From Streptomyces spiramyceticus (GTDB lineage Bacteria; Actinomycetota; Actinomycetes; Streptomycetales; Streptomycetaceae): DNA of 64,000 nt. A program made the translations under genes and the position numbers. Of the stretch, positions 1-8,491 are shown piece after piece; position 1 is the stretch's first letter; each line of letters begins with the position of its first letter. The DNA is taken from positions 186,001 to 250,000 of the forward strand of contig NZ_JARBAX010000002.1 of NCBI RefSeq assembly GCF_028807635.1, in the 5' to 3' direction. The notes below the pieces were generated by a model that saw only the letters and a program-made list of their open reading frames with translations, had not been told where the DNA came from and ran no database searches.

Positions 1-2
1 AC

Positions 3-776
3 CGCGCGATGCTCGACGACTTCGCCATCTGCGCGTTCCACGCACACGTAAATCTGCCCGACCGGGAGGCGGCCGTACTGGTCGGCAATCACCTCAGGCC
101 GTGGCTGCCGCTCCTCGTGGCGATGAGCGCCAACTCCCCTTTCCACCGCGGGCAGGACACGGGATACGCGAGCTGGCGCTCGGTGGTCCGAGGGCGCTTT
201 CCGTGTCTGGGGCCGCCGCCGTACGCCGAATCGCTGGCGCACTACGAGCAGCTCGCCACCGCGATGGAGGAATCGGAGGCACTGCTGGAGGCGGGCATTC
301 CGTTCTGGGACGTCCGACCGAACCCGCGTCTGCCGACGCTGGAGATCCGCTCCATGGACGTGCCGGCGAACGTCGATGACACGGTGGCCCTCGCGGTTCT
401 GATCAGGGCGCTCGTCGTGACCGCGGCGGCACAGGTCGAACGGGGCGACCCGGGGCCTCGCGTCTGCGGTGAGCTGCTGCGCGCGGCCTACTGGCGCGCG
501 GCGCGCGACGGCTGGTCCGGCACGGGCGTCGACGCACTGACCGGCCGGATTCTTCCTGCCACTGTGCAGGCGGGGCGGCTCGTCGACCACGTCCGCCCCG
601 CTCTGGACATGCACGGCGAGACGGAGCAGGTCACAGCATTCCTGCGGCGGCTGGCGACACGCGGAACCGGCGCTCAATGCCAGCGCGCCTCGGCCGAATC
701 GCACGGGGGCTTCGCCGGAGTCGTCGACGACCTGATCGACCGCACCCGACCCGGGCGGGGCGTCACGCCGGAGTGA
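3..776 (+). CDS. Carboxylate-amine ligase of the GCS2/YbdK family, C-terminal part (5' cut by window edge)
   Basis: The reading frame is open from the left edge, so the N-terminus lies outside the window and the apparent Met at base 9 is internal. The visible 257 residues match the C-terminal half of glutamate-cysteine-ligase type 2 proteins: FHAHVNLPDRE, the RPWLPLLVAMSANSPF block, and TLEIRSMDVPANVDDTVALA, which in the family line the ATP-grasp-like active site. Members ligate an amino acid to the gamma-carboxylate of glutamate or a similar acid; the substrate cannot be told from this fragment. It converges with the oxygenase gene, overlapping it by 14 bp. Confidence 0.75.
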   Translation, partial: RAMLDDFAICAFHAHVNLPDREAAVLVGNHLRPWLPLLVAMSANSPFHRGQDTGYASWRSVVRGRFPCLGPPPYAESLAHYEQLATAMEESEALLEAGIPFWDVRPNPRLPTLEIRSMDVPANVDDTVALAVLIRALVVTAAAQVERGDPGPRVCGELLRAAYWRAARDGWSGTGVDALTGRILPATVQAGRLVDHVRPALDMHGETEQVTAFLRRLATRGTGAQCQRASAESHGGFAGVVDDLIDRTRPGRGVTPE

Positions 777-1485
777 ACGTCACCACCAGGACATCGCGGT
801 ACGCGGGAGTGGCGGGGTCCACCGGACGGATCGGTGAAACGCCGTGCAGGGTGATCCGGTCGTCACCCAGGAGCAGAGTCCCCGGTTCGCGGAGCGTCGT
901 CGCCAGCAGCTGCCGCCCTTCCAGGTCGAACACCGAGCTTTCGCCACCGGAGGCATTGCGCCGGCCGACCAGAAGCGACGAGACGAGCGTGACGCCGTCG
1001 CGGTGCAGTCCCTCCGGTGTCGGCTGCCCGTCGGCATCGGCGGAGGCGACGACACGGAAGGGGTGGACTTTCGCATTCCACATGGCCGCGTCATCAAGAG
1101 CCGCGGCCATCCCGCCCAGCACGGCCAGTACGGAGCGCAGCACGGGATCGGCGGCGAAGGCGTCGGTCAGGGGATCAAAGTGGCGATCCACATCGACGTA
1201 GAGCGGATTGGTGTTGTCCGGCTGTACGAAGGGGATGTGTGGCAGCAGGGCGGTTTCCCCCGTATCCGCCGCGAAAGAGAACTGCCCGTAGCGACGGAGC
1301 CGGCAGGTGCCGCGCGCCGACGCGTATCGGTCCGTCGTCAGCGCATCCCAGTGGGAGGCGAAGCTCGCCCACGCGTCTTCGTCCGTACCGACGCAGGACA
1401 TCAGAGCCGACGGCGGCATCAGACAGAGCGCCTTCTCCTCCAGGGCATGCTTGGCGGCCACAACGGCGTCGTTGTCGTTGTCCAC
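763..1485 (-). CDS. 2-oxoglutarate/Fe(II) dioxygenase family protein
   Basis: A 240-residue protein of the 2OG-Fe dioxygenase family that includes free-amino-acid hydroxylases such as isoleucine dioxygenase. The facial triad is visible: HRDG (His and Asp, about residue 160) and a distal His in TLHGVSPI near residue 215, followed by the Arg of YRDVLVVTF that would hold 2-oxoglutarate. The ATG near the 5' limit gives the usual family length. It stands alone, convergent with the GCS2-family gene; nothing nearby reveals the substrate, although a hydroxylase next to an amino-acid ligase is suggestive. Confidence 0.7.
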   Translation of the reverse strand: MDNDNDAVVAAKHALEEKALCLMPPSALMSCVGTDEDAWASFASHWDALTTDRYASARGTCRLRRYGQFSFAADTGETALLPHIPFVQPDNTNPLYVDVDRHFDPLTDAFAADPVLRSVLAVLGGMAAALDDAAMWNAKVHPFRVVASADADGQPTPEGLHRDGVTLVSSLLVGRRNASGGESSVFDLEGRQLLATTLREPGTLLLGDDRITLHGVSPIRPVDPATPAYRDVLVVTFTPA

Positions 1486-1541
1486 GGGTCCATGCTGCCG
1501 CCGCCCTCTGCCGGGCGCATGCCAAACAAGCCGGAGCCGAT

Positions 1542-1772
1542 TCAGAGCGCGAGACTCAGTGCGAAGACCAGGAAGAATGCCGCACAGAGCACGGCAATGA
1601 TCACAATGGCGATGAGCGGCCCCCTCGCCCAGCCGCGCGGTGGTTCGACGCGCGGACCGGATCCTGAGGCCGTGCTCGCCTCGCCGGGCGGGGTCTCACC
1701 GGGTGGCACCGAGCCTCCGGGTTCCAGTCCGGGAGTCTTACGGGGGTCGGGGTCTGGATTGTCGGCGTTCAT
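1542..1772 (-). CDS. Small Pro-rich single-pass membrane protein (DUF6480-like)
   Basis: 76 residues: a Pro/Gly/Glu-rich soluble N-terminus (PDPDPRKTPGLEPGG and related stretches) and one C-terminal hydrophobic helix at about residues 52-75 (PLIAIVIIAVLCAAFFLVFA). This layout matches a small family common in Streptomyces that I recall as DUF6480. No function is known. The gene is monocistronic, 56 bp upstream of the dioxygenase on the same strand. Confidence 0.6.
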   Translation of the reverse strand: MNADNPDPDPRKTPGLEPGGSVPPGETPPGEASTASGSGPRVEPPRGWARGPLIAIVIIAVLCAAFFLVFALSLAL

Positions 1773-1988
1773 GCCGTGAGGGTGCCCGTCACCGGGTTTC
1801 TAAACAGCGCGCGACGGCGCTGACCGGCGGAGACTCGGGGGTCGGCCGCGCGGCGTACCAGGACGGACATCCCGCGCATATCCCGCGCCTGAATTGGCGC
1901 GCGGCACAGCCGTGTCGCTGTTGGGCCGAACGGGTGAGGGGCGGGAGAATGGCCGGATGCAGACACACCACGTGGGCCGGGTGGTCCG

Positions 1989-2375
1989 GTGAGCAGGTAC
2001 GACGTCACCGACGAGCAGTGGGACGGGCTCGCCCAGGTACTGCCACTGCGCAGCAGGAACGAGTGGCCCTCCAGAGTCGATCACCAGACGCTGCCGCAGG
2101 AGTACGCCGCCGAGCAGCGACGGATGGTCGTGCTGCGCGTGCAGGTCTTCGCGGACGCGCGTGAGGTCGCCGAGTACCTCGTCGCGCAGATACCCGTGCT
2201 TCTGGATCTGACCGCCGCCGACACCGATGTGGCCAAAAGGATCCTGGACTTCAGCAGCGGCGTGGTCTTCGGCCTCGGCAGCGGGATGCACCGCGTCGAC
2301 CGGAACGTCTTCCTCCTGGCGCCGGTCGGCATGGAGGTCGAGGGGGCCGAGGCCGCCGCCGTCCCTCAATCGTAG
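1989..2375 (+). CDS. sepF: SepF-like cell division protein
   Basis: 128 residues. The C-terminal two-thirds carry the SepF core: EVAEYLVAQIPVLLDLT, then DVAKRILDFSSGVVFGLGSGMHRVDRNVFLLAP, the conserved SepF signature. SepF binds FtsZ and anchors the Z ring to the membrane. The N-terminus is a short region (YDVTDEQWDGL) unlike the amphipathic helix of classical SepF, and the gene is not in the dcw cluster, so it is more likely one of the extra SepF-like paralogues of Streptomyces that modulate SepF. GTG start at 1989. Confidence 0.72.
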   Translation: MSRYDVTDEQWDGLAQVLPLRSRNEWPSRVDHQTLPQEYAAEQRRMVVLRVQVFADAREVAEYLVAQIPVLLDLTAADTDVAKRILDFSSGVVFGLGSGMHRVDRNVFLLAPVGMEVEGAEAAAVPQS

Positions 2376-2430
2376 AAACGTCTGCCGGGCGGAACGGTTC
2401 GCCAGCGCCGCAGCCGCATACCGTCCGGCC

Positions 2431-3591
2431 ATGACCGTCCTTTCCCGGGCCACAGCCCCCGGGTCCTCCGCAGAACACCGTGCCCCCACCGTCACCGAAC
2501 TGCGGCTCTCCGCCTACAAGTCGCACCGTGGAGCGGTGTTTCCGCTCGGCCCGGTCACGCTCTTCGCCGGGGCCAGCGGCAGCGGCAAATCGAGCGTCCT
2601 CCATGTGTACGAGGCGCTGGCCCGTCTCGGTGGTGGTGCCGCGCTGGGGGCGGTGTTCCCGGACCCGGCGGGATGCGTGCCCGAGCGGGCGGGGCCCGAC
2701 CGCCAGGGGCGGCGGGGATTCCGGATCGGCTGCACCGTCGACGGGCCCGTGGGCCCCGTACGCCTGGATCTCGCCGTACAGGCCGAACCGGAACTGCGCA
2801 TCGTCGGCGAGCGTTTGACCTGTGACGGGCAGACCCTGCTCACCACCGCGCTGGTCGACCCCGGGCGCAGCACCGTTCAGGCGGCCTGGCATACGGCGGG
2901 CACCGTGCCGGTGACGCGGGCGCCGCTGCCCGACGACCGGCTCGGGACCGCGCTGCTGCCCCTGCGCGTGGCCGGCACGACGGCGGGGCAGCTGAGGGTG
3001 CTTGCCGCCGCCGAGCAGGTGGTGGTCGCGCTGCGCTCGGTGTTCGCGTGCGATCCGCAGCCCTCGCGGATGCGGGAACCGGTGGCCGTGGGCGACGCCA
3101 GGCTGCGGCGCGGCTGTGACAACCTCGCGGAGGTTCTGCGGCGTACGCACACCCAGTGCGCCAAGCGGCATGCGCGGCTGGCGGCCATGGCGCGCTCCGG
3201 GTGCGTCGGGCCGGTGGAGGCGCTGACGGTGGAGGAGCTCGCGGACGGGACGGTACGGGCGCTGCTGGGCCGGGGCGGGCCACTGCGGGCCACGCCACTC
3301 GGCCGGCTCGGGGACGGCGAGTTGAGGTATCTGGCGCTCGCGCTGGTGCTGCTGACCGGGCCCGGAGTGCTCGCCATGGACGCCGTCGCGGAGGTGCCTT
3401 CGGCGATGCAGGCGCTCACCGTCCTCGCGGACGGCTTCGACCGGTCCCTGGACGGGACGCAGGCACGGGAACTGGCGGCACTGGCTTCTGCGATCTGCGC
3501 GGACGGGCACATCAGGCTGGTGGGGACGGTCGCGGACGGGGCGTATGCGCGCGGGGCGGACGGGGTGACGGTGGTAGACCTGGGGCCGTGA
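2431..3591 (+). CDS. AAA-type ATPase (SMC/RecF-like)
   Basis: 386 residues from the ATG at 2431; the frame is open further upstream, but that part is the shadow of the SepF gene. It begins with VTELRLSAYKSHRGAVFPLGPVTLF, then a Walker A motif GASGSGKSS at about residues 49-57. Near the C-terminus LGRLGDGELRYLALALVLL replaces the ABC signature and VLAMDAVAEVP stands where Walker B should be, with no clear DE pair, so hydrolysis may be weak. It overlaps the MazG-type gene by 4 bp, so the two are probably co-translated. Function unknown; a nucleic-acid-linked role is inference from the fold. Confidence 0.6.
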   Translation: MTVLSRATAPGSSAEHRAPTVTELRLSAYKSHRGAVFPLGPVTLFAGASGSGKSSVLHVYEALARLGGGAALGAVFPDPAGCVPERAGPDRQGRRGFRIGCTVDGPVGPVRLDLAVQAEPELRIVGERLTCDGQTLLTTALVDPGRSTVQAAWHTAGTVPVTRAPLPDDRLGTALLPLRVAGTTAGQLRVLAAAEQVVVALRSVFACDPQPSRMREPVAVGDARLRRGCDNLAEVLRRTHTQCAKRHARLAAMARSGCVGPVEALTVEELADGTVRALLGRGGPLRATPLGRLGDGELRYLALALVLLTGPGVLAMDAVAEVPSAMQALTVLADGFDRSLDGTQARELAALASAICADGHIRLVGTVADGAYARGADGVTVVDLGP

Positions 3592-3944
3592 CGAGCGAAC
3601 AACACGAAGTAAAGGCACTGCAGCGCAGGCTGGCCGAATTCGCGGCGGCTCGGGGCTGGGAGCCGTACCACACGCCGAAGAACCTGGCGGTGGCGCTGAG
3701 CGTGGAGGCGTCCGAACTGGTGGAGATCTTCCAGTGGTTGACACCCGAGGAGTCGGCGCGGGTGATGGAGGATCCGACGTCCGCGCACAGGGTGACGGAC
3801 GAGGTCGCGGACGTTCTGGCGTACTTGCTGCAGTTCAGTGAGGTGCTGGGGATTGATGTGCTGGCGGCCCTGGCCGCCAAGATTGACCGGAACGAGCTGC
3901 GGTTTCCGGTGCCGGAAACAAAGGATCGTCACTCTTCGGAGTGA
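3588..3944 (+). CDS. MazG-family nucleotide pyrophosphohydrolase
   Basis: 118 residues, starting at the GTG that overlaps the stop of the ATPase gene. It is a single all-alpha MazG domain: the metal-binding ExxE motif in SVEASELVEIFQW and the downstream ExxD motif in DEVADVLAYLLQF are both present. Such short proteins hydrolyse (d)NTPs, often non-canonical ones, to NMP and pyrophosphate. The exact substrate is not predictable. Confidence 0.82.
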   Translation: MTSEQHEVKALQRRLAEFAAARGWEPYHTPKNLAVALSVEASELVEIFQWLTPEESARVMEDPTSAHRVTDEVADVLAYLLQFSEVLGIDVLAALAAKIDRNELRFPVPETKDRHSSE

Positions 3945-4083
3945 GCAACTTATCCGAAACCCTCTTGGTGTCCACAGATTTCGCCATAGCTCTGGCGTTC
4001 TGGTACCCACACACTCACTCTGGGTAGTGGATAGGAGAACGGTACGCGAAAGACGCGGGCCATCGTACGGACGGGGGCGGCGC

Positions 4084-4611
4084 ATGGACGCGGTAAGGCT
4101 CATCGGGCAGAGCCGGGCAGCGCTGGCGCAGAGCCGGGCAGCGCTGGACATCCTGGTGGAGGCGTGGCAGGCACAGGCACTGGCTCAGGCGATCGGCGGC
4201 CAACTGGCGGTGAGCGGACCGCCGGAGCTGAGAGGCGAGGCGCGCGGGCTCAGTGAGGTGGGAGGCCGGGGCTGCGGGGTGTTCGAAGGACCGGCGCTGC
4301 GGGCCGGGGGACTGGGCTTCACCGGGGGTCAGCCCCCGGACATCCGGCCGCGGGCCGCGCAATTATCCGAAGTGTCCGACACACGCGGGGCGTTGACGGG
4401 ACTCGGCGGGCTGCTGGGCGAGGTGGGAATCGCGCTCGTCGGGGTCGCGTGTGCCACCGACGAGGAAGGGCTCTACTGGCAGTGCATCGAGGGGATCGAC
4501 GCCGCCGACGAGTCGAGTGACCGGGTGCGCGGGATGTTGCGCCGGCTCACGGTGCGGGAGCAGGACAGAATGCGCAGCGCTGCTCGCGACTCGGCGACGG
4601 AGCCGTCATGA
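4084..4611 (+). CDS. Hypothetical protein, DUF6099-like
   Basis: 175 residues beginning MDAVRLIGQSRAALAQSRAA. Mostly helical and Ala/Gly-rich, with no signal peptide or membrane span. The N-terminal LVEAWQAQALAQAIG and PPELRGEARGLSEVG segments match a Streptomyces-only family that I recall as DUF6099. Function unknown. It converges with the small Gln-rich protein gene. Confidence 0.6.
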   Translation: MDAVRLIGQSRAALAQSRAALDILVEAWQAQALAQAIGGQLAVSGPPELRGEARGLSEVGGRGCGVFEGPALRAGGLGFTGGQPPDIRPRAAQLSEVSDTRGALTGLGGLLGEVGIALVGVACATDEEGLYWQCIEGIDAADESSDRVRGMLRRLTVREQDRMRSAARDSATEPS

Positions 4612-4622
4612 AGAGGCCCCCT

Positions 4623-4877
4623 TCAGGAGGAGCGGCCGCTGACCGGGCTGCCGGAGCCGGAGCCGGTGTTGTCGTGGGTGCTGCCGCCGGTGCTCTCACC
4701 GGTGCTGTCGTCTCCGGCGGTCGGCGGGCGGTCGCCGGAGGACTGCAGATCGGCGTCGAGCTGCGAGATGTCGGCGGTCAGTGCCGCCATCAGTTCCTCC
4801 ATCTGCTGGAGCAGGCCCTTGGGCGCTCCCGGCTGCTGCTGGGGTACGGCCTGTTCTGGCACGGATTCCTGGGACAT
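4623..4877 (-). CDS. Small hypothetical protein, Gln-rich N-terminus
   Basis: 84 residues from the ATG at 4877, chosen because GGAGG lies just upstream; a longer frame extends to 4988 but lacks a comparable ribosome binding site. The centre, GLLQQMEELMAALTADISQLDADLQ, is probably a short coiled coil; the C-terminus is low-complexity Ser/Gly/Thr (GSGSGSP). No known domain is recognised. Confidence 0.5.
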   Translation of the reverse strand: MSQESVPEQAVPQQQPGAPKGLLQQMEELMAALTADISQLDADLQSSGDRPPTAGDDSTGESTGGSTHDNTGSGSGSPVSGRSS

Positions 4878-5123
4878 GGCGGCCTCCTCGGCCCTGGCCC
4901 TCCCCACGGGGGAGAGCGGTGTCGCGTGCGACGCGCCGACAGCGGCCGCCGGCGCGAGGGCCGGGCGGTCCGGCTCCGCCCGAGCCAACGATCACCCCGG
5001 GCGCCGGTCACTGGCGGGGTCGTGCGCGGGCCGCCGGGGCGACGGAAGTTCACCCGACCGAGCATGAGGGGGACGGGCGAGGAAGGCGGCGTTGACGACA
5101 GTTCGAAGGTGCAGGATGGAAGC

Positions 5124-6047
5124 ATGGATCTTCGAATCTTCACGGAGCCCCAGCAAGGGGCGAGCTACGACACCCTGCTCAGCGTCGCCAAGGCCGCCGA
5201 GGACCTCGGATTTGATGCCTTCTACCGCTCTGACCACTATCTGCACATGGGTCCCGGCGACGGTCTGCCCGGACCGACCGACGCCTGGATCACACTGGCC
5301 GGGCTCGCCCGCGAGACCAGGCGCATCCGGCTGGGAACGCTGATGACGGCAGGTACGTTCCGCCTGCCGGGCGTGCTGGCGATCCAGGTGGCGCAGGTCG
5401 ACCAGATGTCGGGCGGCCGGGTCGAACTGGGCCTGGGCGCAGGCTGGTTCGAGGAGGAGCACCGGGCGTACGGCATTCCGTTCCCGAAGGAGAAGTTCGG
5501 CAGGCTGGAGGAGCAGCTGGCCATCGTCACCGGGCTGTGGGCGACCGAGGTGGGCAGGACGTTCAGCTACGACGGGACGTACTACCAGCTGACCGACTCG
5601 CCCGCGCTGCCCAAGCCGGCCCAGTCCAAGGTGCCGGTGCTGATCGGCGGGCACGGTGCGACCCGCACGCCGAGGCTGGCCGCGCAGTACGCCGACGAGT
5701 TCAATATCCCCTTCGCCTCGCTGGAGGACAGCGAGCGGCAGTTCGGGCGGGTCAGGGCGGCCGCCGAGAAGGCCGGGCGGAAGCCGGACGACCTGGTGTA
5801 CTCCAACGCGCTGGTGGTGTGTGTGGGCAAGGACGACATGGAGGTGGCGCGGCGGGCGGCGGCCATTGGGCGTGACGTGGAGGAGCTCAAGGCGAACGGG
5901 CTGGCAGGCTCGCCCGCCGAGGTCGTCGACAAGATCGGCCAGTACGGCGAGATCGGTGCGTCCCGTGTCTACCTCCAGATGCTCGACCTGGACGCTCTCG
6001 ACCACCTTGAGCTGATCTCTTCGCAGGTCCAGTCGCAGCTGAGCTAG
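5124..6047 (+). CDS. LLM-class F420-dependent oxidoreductase
   Basis: 307 residues from ATG 5124. A luciferase-like TIM barrel: MDLRIFTEPQ strand, FDAFYRSDHYLHM, RIRLGTLMTAGTFR, the QMSGGRVELGLGAGW motif that contacts the cofactor phosphate, and PVLIGGHGATRTPRLAAQYAD. The family uses deazaflavin F420, abundant in actinomycetes, to reduce or oxidise an unknown small molecule. It lies 8 bp upstream of the homocysteine methyltransferase gene and is probably co-transcribed. Confidence 0.85.
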   Translation: MDLRIFTEPQQGASYDTLLSVAKAAEDLGFDAFYRSDHYLHMGPGDGLPGPTDAWITLAGLARETRRIRLGTLMTAGTFRLPGVLAIQVAQVDQMSGGRVELGLGAGWFEEEHRAYGIPFPKEKFGRLEEQLAIVTGLWATEVGRTFSYDGTYYQLTDSPALPKPAQSKVPVLIGGHGATRTPRLAAQYADEFNIPFASLEDSERQFGRVRAAAEKAGRKPDDLVYSNALVVCVGKDDMEVARRAAAIGRDVEELKANGLAGSPAEVVDKIGQYGEIGASRVYLQMLDLDALDHLELISSQVQSQLS

Positions 6048-6055
6048 GAGCACCC

Positions 6056-6952
6056 GTGCAGCCCGTCCGTACTCTCGCCGCCGCCCTCGCCGACACCACC
6101 GTCGTCCTCGACGGCGGTCTGTCCAACCAGCTGGAGGCGCAGGGCTGCGACCTGTCCGACGAGCTCTGGTCGGCGCGGCTGCTCGCCGACGGTCCGGAGC
6201 AGATCGCGGCGGCGCACGCGGCGTATGTGCGGGCCGGCGCGCAGGTGTTGATCACCTCCAGCTATCAGGCGACGTTCGAGGGCTTCGCGCGGCGGGGCGT
6301 CGGGCGGAGCGAGGCCGCGGGGCTGCTGGCGCGCAGCGTCGAACTGGCCCGTGGGGCAGGGGAGTCCGGGGACCGGGAGGTGTGGGTGGCGGCCTCGGTC
6401 GGTCCCTACGGGGCGATGCTCGCCGACGGCAGCGAGTACCGCGGGCGGTACGGCCTGTCGGTGCTGGGGCTGGAGCGCTTCCACCGGCCGCGGATCGAAG
6501 CCCTCGTCGCTGCGGGGCCCGATGTGCTCGCGTTGGAGACGGTGCCCGACACCGATGAGGCGGAGGCGCTGCTGGCGGCCGCCGAGGGGTGCGGGGTGCC
6601 CGTCTGGCTCTCGTACAGCATCGCCGGCGAGCGTACCCGGGCCGGCCAGCGGCTGGACGCGGCCTTCGCGGTGGCCGAGGGCAACGACCAGGTGATCGCC
6701 GTGGGGGTCAACTGCTGCGAGCCGCGTGACGCGGACCGGGCGGTGGAGCTCGCGGCGTCGGTGACCGGGAAGCCGGTGGTCGTCTATCCGAACAGCGGCG
6801 AGCAGTGGGACGCGGAGCGGAGGAGATGGCGTGGCGGGGGGACGTACGACCCGGCGCGGGTAGGCGCGTGGCGGGCGTCCGGGGCCCGGCTGGTCGGTGG
6901 CTGCTGCCGGGTCGGGCCGGGGGAGATCGCCGAGCTCACCCGGCTCCTGTGA
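6056..6952 (+). CDS. mmuM: Homocysteine S-methyltransferase
   Basis: 298 residues from GTG 6056. It carries the N-terminal VLDGGLSNQLEAQG motif of the Pfam S-methyl-transferase barrel and the Zn-binding Cys set: GVNCC (about residue 222) and GGCCR (about residue 284). MmuM-type enzymes move a methyl group from S-methylmethionine or SAM to homocysteine, making methionine. Confidence 0.88.
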   Translation: MQPVRTLAAALADTTVVLDGGLSNQLEAQGCDLSDELWSARLLADGPEQIAAAHAAYVRAGAQVLITSSYQATFEGFARRGVGRSEAAGLLARSVELARGAGESGDREVWVAASVGPYGAMLADGSEYRGRYGLSVLGLERFHRPRIEALVAAGPDVLALETVPDTDEAEALLAAAEGCGVPVWLSYSIAGERTRAGQRLDAAFAVAEGNDQVIAVGVNCCEPRDADRAVELAASVTGKPVVVYPNSGEQWDAERRRWRGGGTYDPARVGAWRASGARLVGGCCRVGPGEIAELTRLL

Positions 6953-7012
6953 AATGAAGGAGGGGGGATAAACCCATGGTCAGGGCGGGTGAAGCGGGCA
7001 ATACTCTGACGC

Positions 7013-8491
7013 GTGTTCCTGACGATCAGTACTACCGGCAATCAGGAGCGTCCCGCGACCGACCTCGGATTCCTGCTGCACAAGCACCCCGACAAAGCGC
7101 AGACGTTCTCCACTTCCCACGGCACGGCGCATGTCTTCTACCCCGAGGCATCCGTCGAGCGGTGCAAGGCCGCGCTGCTGCTGGAGGTGGATCCGGTGGC
7201 GCTGGTGCGGCGCGGCAAGGGCAAGGGCCGCGGCGGTTCGCCCGACTCCGCGCTCGCGCAGTACGTCAACGACCGGCCGTACGCCGCGTCGTCGCTGCTG
7301 GCCGTCGCGCTGAGCACCGTCTTCAAGACCGCTCTGCACGGCGTGTGCAACGCGCTTCCCGAGCGCGCCGAGGCCCCGCTGCCGCTGCGCATCGAGGTGC
7401 CTGCGCTGCCCGCACGGGGCGGCGCCGAGCTGGTGACGAAGCTGTTCGCGCCGCTGGGCTGGACCACGGTGGAGGCGCAGCCTGTCGCGCTGGACGAGCA
7501 GTTCCCGGAGTGGGGCGACTCGCGCTACGTACAGCTCGTACTGGAAGGGGAGCTGCGGCTCGCCGATGCCCTGCGGCAGCTCTATGTGCTGCTGCCGGTG
7601 CTGGACGACGCCAAGCACTACTGGGTCGCGCCCGACGAGGTCGACAAGCTGCTGCGGGCAGGTGAGGGCTGGCTGGCCGAGCACCCCGAGCAGAAGCTGA
7701 TAACCAGCCGGTACCTGTCGCGCCGCTGGGGTCTGACCCGGCAGGCGATGGAGCGCCTCGAACTGGTCCGCCTCGCCGAGGCCGACGACCTGGAGGTCGA
7801 GGAGATCGACAACGCCGTCGACGAGACGACGGACACGGAGGACAAGCCCGTGCCGCTCGCCGTCCAGCGGCGCGACGCGATCCTTCAGGCGCTCCAAGAG
7901 GCCGGGGCGAGCAGGGTGCTCGACCTGGGATGCGGGCAGGGCCAGTTGGTGCAGGCACTGCTAAAGGACGTGAAGTTCAGCGAGATCGTGGGCGTGGATG
8001 TGTCCATGCGCGCGCTCACCGTCGCCTCGCGGCGGCTGAAGCTCGACAGGATGGGCGAGCGCCAGGCCGGTCGCGTCAAGCTGATGCAGGGCTCTCTCAC
8101 GTACACGGACAAGCGGCTCAAGGGATACGACGCGGCCGTGCTCAGCGAGGTCGTCGAGCACCTCGACCTGCCGCGACTGCCCGCTCTGGAGTACGCGGTG
8201 TTCGGTTCGGCGCGGCCACGGACCGTGCTCGTGACCACGCCGAACGTCGAGTACAACGTGCGCTGGGACACCCTGCCCGCCGGGCACGCGCGGCACGGCG
8301 ACCACCGCTTCGAATGGACGCGGGAGGAGTTCCGCGACTGGGCGCGCAAGGTGGCCGAACGGCACGGGTACGGCGTCGAGTTCGTACCCGTCGGACCGGA
8401 CGACCCCGAAGTCGGGCCGCCCACCCAGATGGCTGTGTTCACAGTGACCGCCCAGGACAAGCAGAACGAGAAGGAGGTGAAGGCCGCATGA
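7013..8491 (+). CDS. hen1: 3'-terminal RNA ribose 2'-O-methyltransferase Hen1
   Basis: 492 residues from GTG 7013. The N-terminal half (about 1-250) is the bacterial Hen1 domain that activates Pnkp ligation. The C-terminal half is the SAM methyltransferase with VLDLGCGQGQLVQA (about 303-316), the metal-site EVVEHLD and the RHGDHRFEWTREEFRDW motif. Hen1 2'-O-methylates the 3' end of cleaved RNA before ligation, so the repaired RNA, typically tRNA cut by ribotoxins, resists a second cut. It overlaps pnkp by 4 bp. Confidence 0.93.
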   Translation: MFLTISTTGNQERPATDLGFLLHKHPDKAQTFSTSHGTAHVFYPEASVERCKAALLLEVDPVALVRRGKGKGRGGSPDSALAQYVNDRPYAASSLLAVALSTVFKTALHGVCNALPERAEAPLPLRIEVPALPARGGAELVTKLFAPLGWTTVEAQPVALDEQFPEWGDSRYVQLVLEGELRLADALRQLYVLLPVLDDAKHYWVAPDEVDKLLRAGEGWLAEHPEQKLITSRYLSRRWGLTRQAMERLELVRLAEADDLEVEEIDNAVDETTDTEDKPVPLAVQRRDAILQALQEAGASRVLDLGCGQGQLVQALLKDVKFSEIVGVDVSMRALTVASRRLKLDRMGERQAGRVKLMQGSLTYTDKRLKGYDAAVLSEVVEHLDLPRLPALEYAVFGSARPRTVLVTTPNVEYNVRWDTLPAGHARHGDHRFEWTREEFRDWARKVAERHGYGVEFVPVGPDDPEVGPPTQMAVFTVTAQDKQNEKEVKAA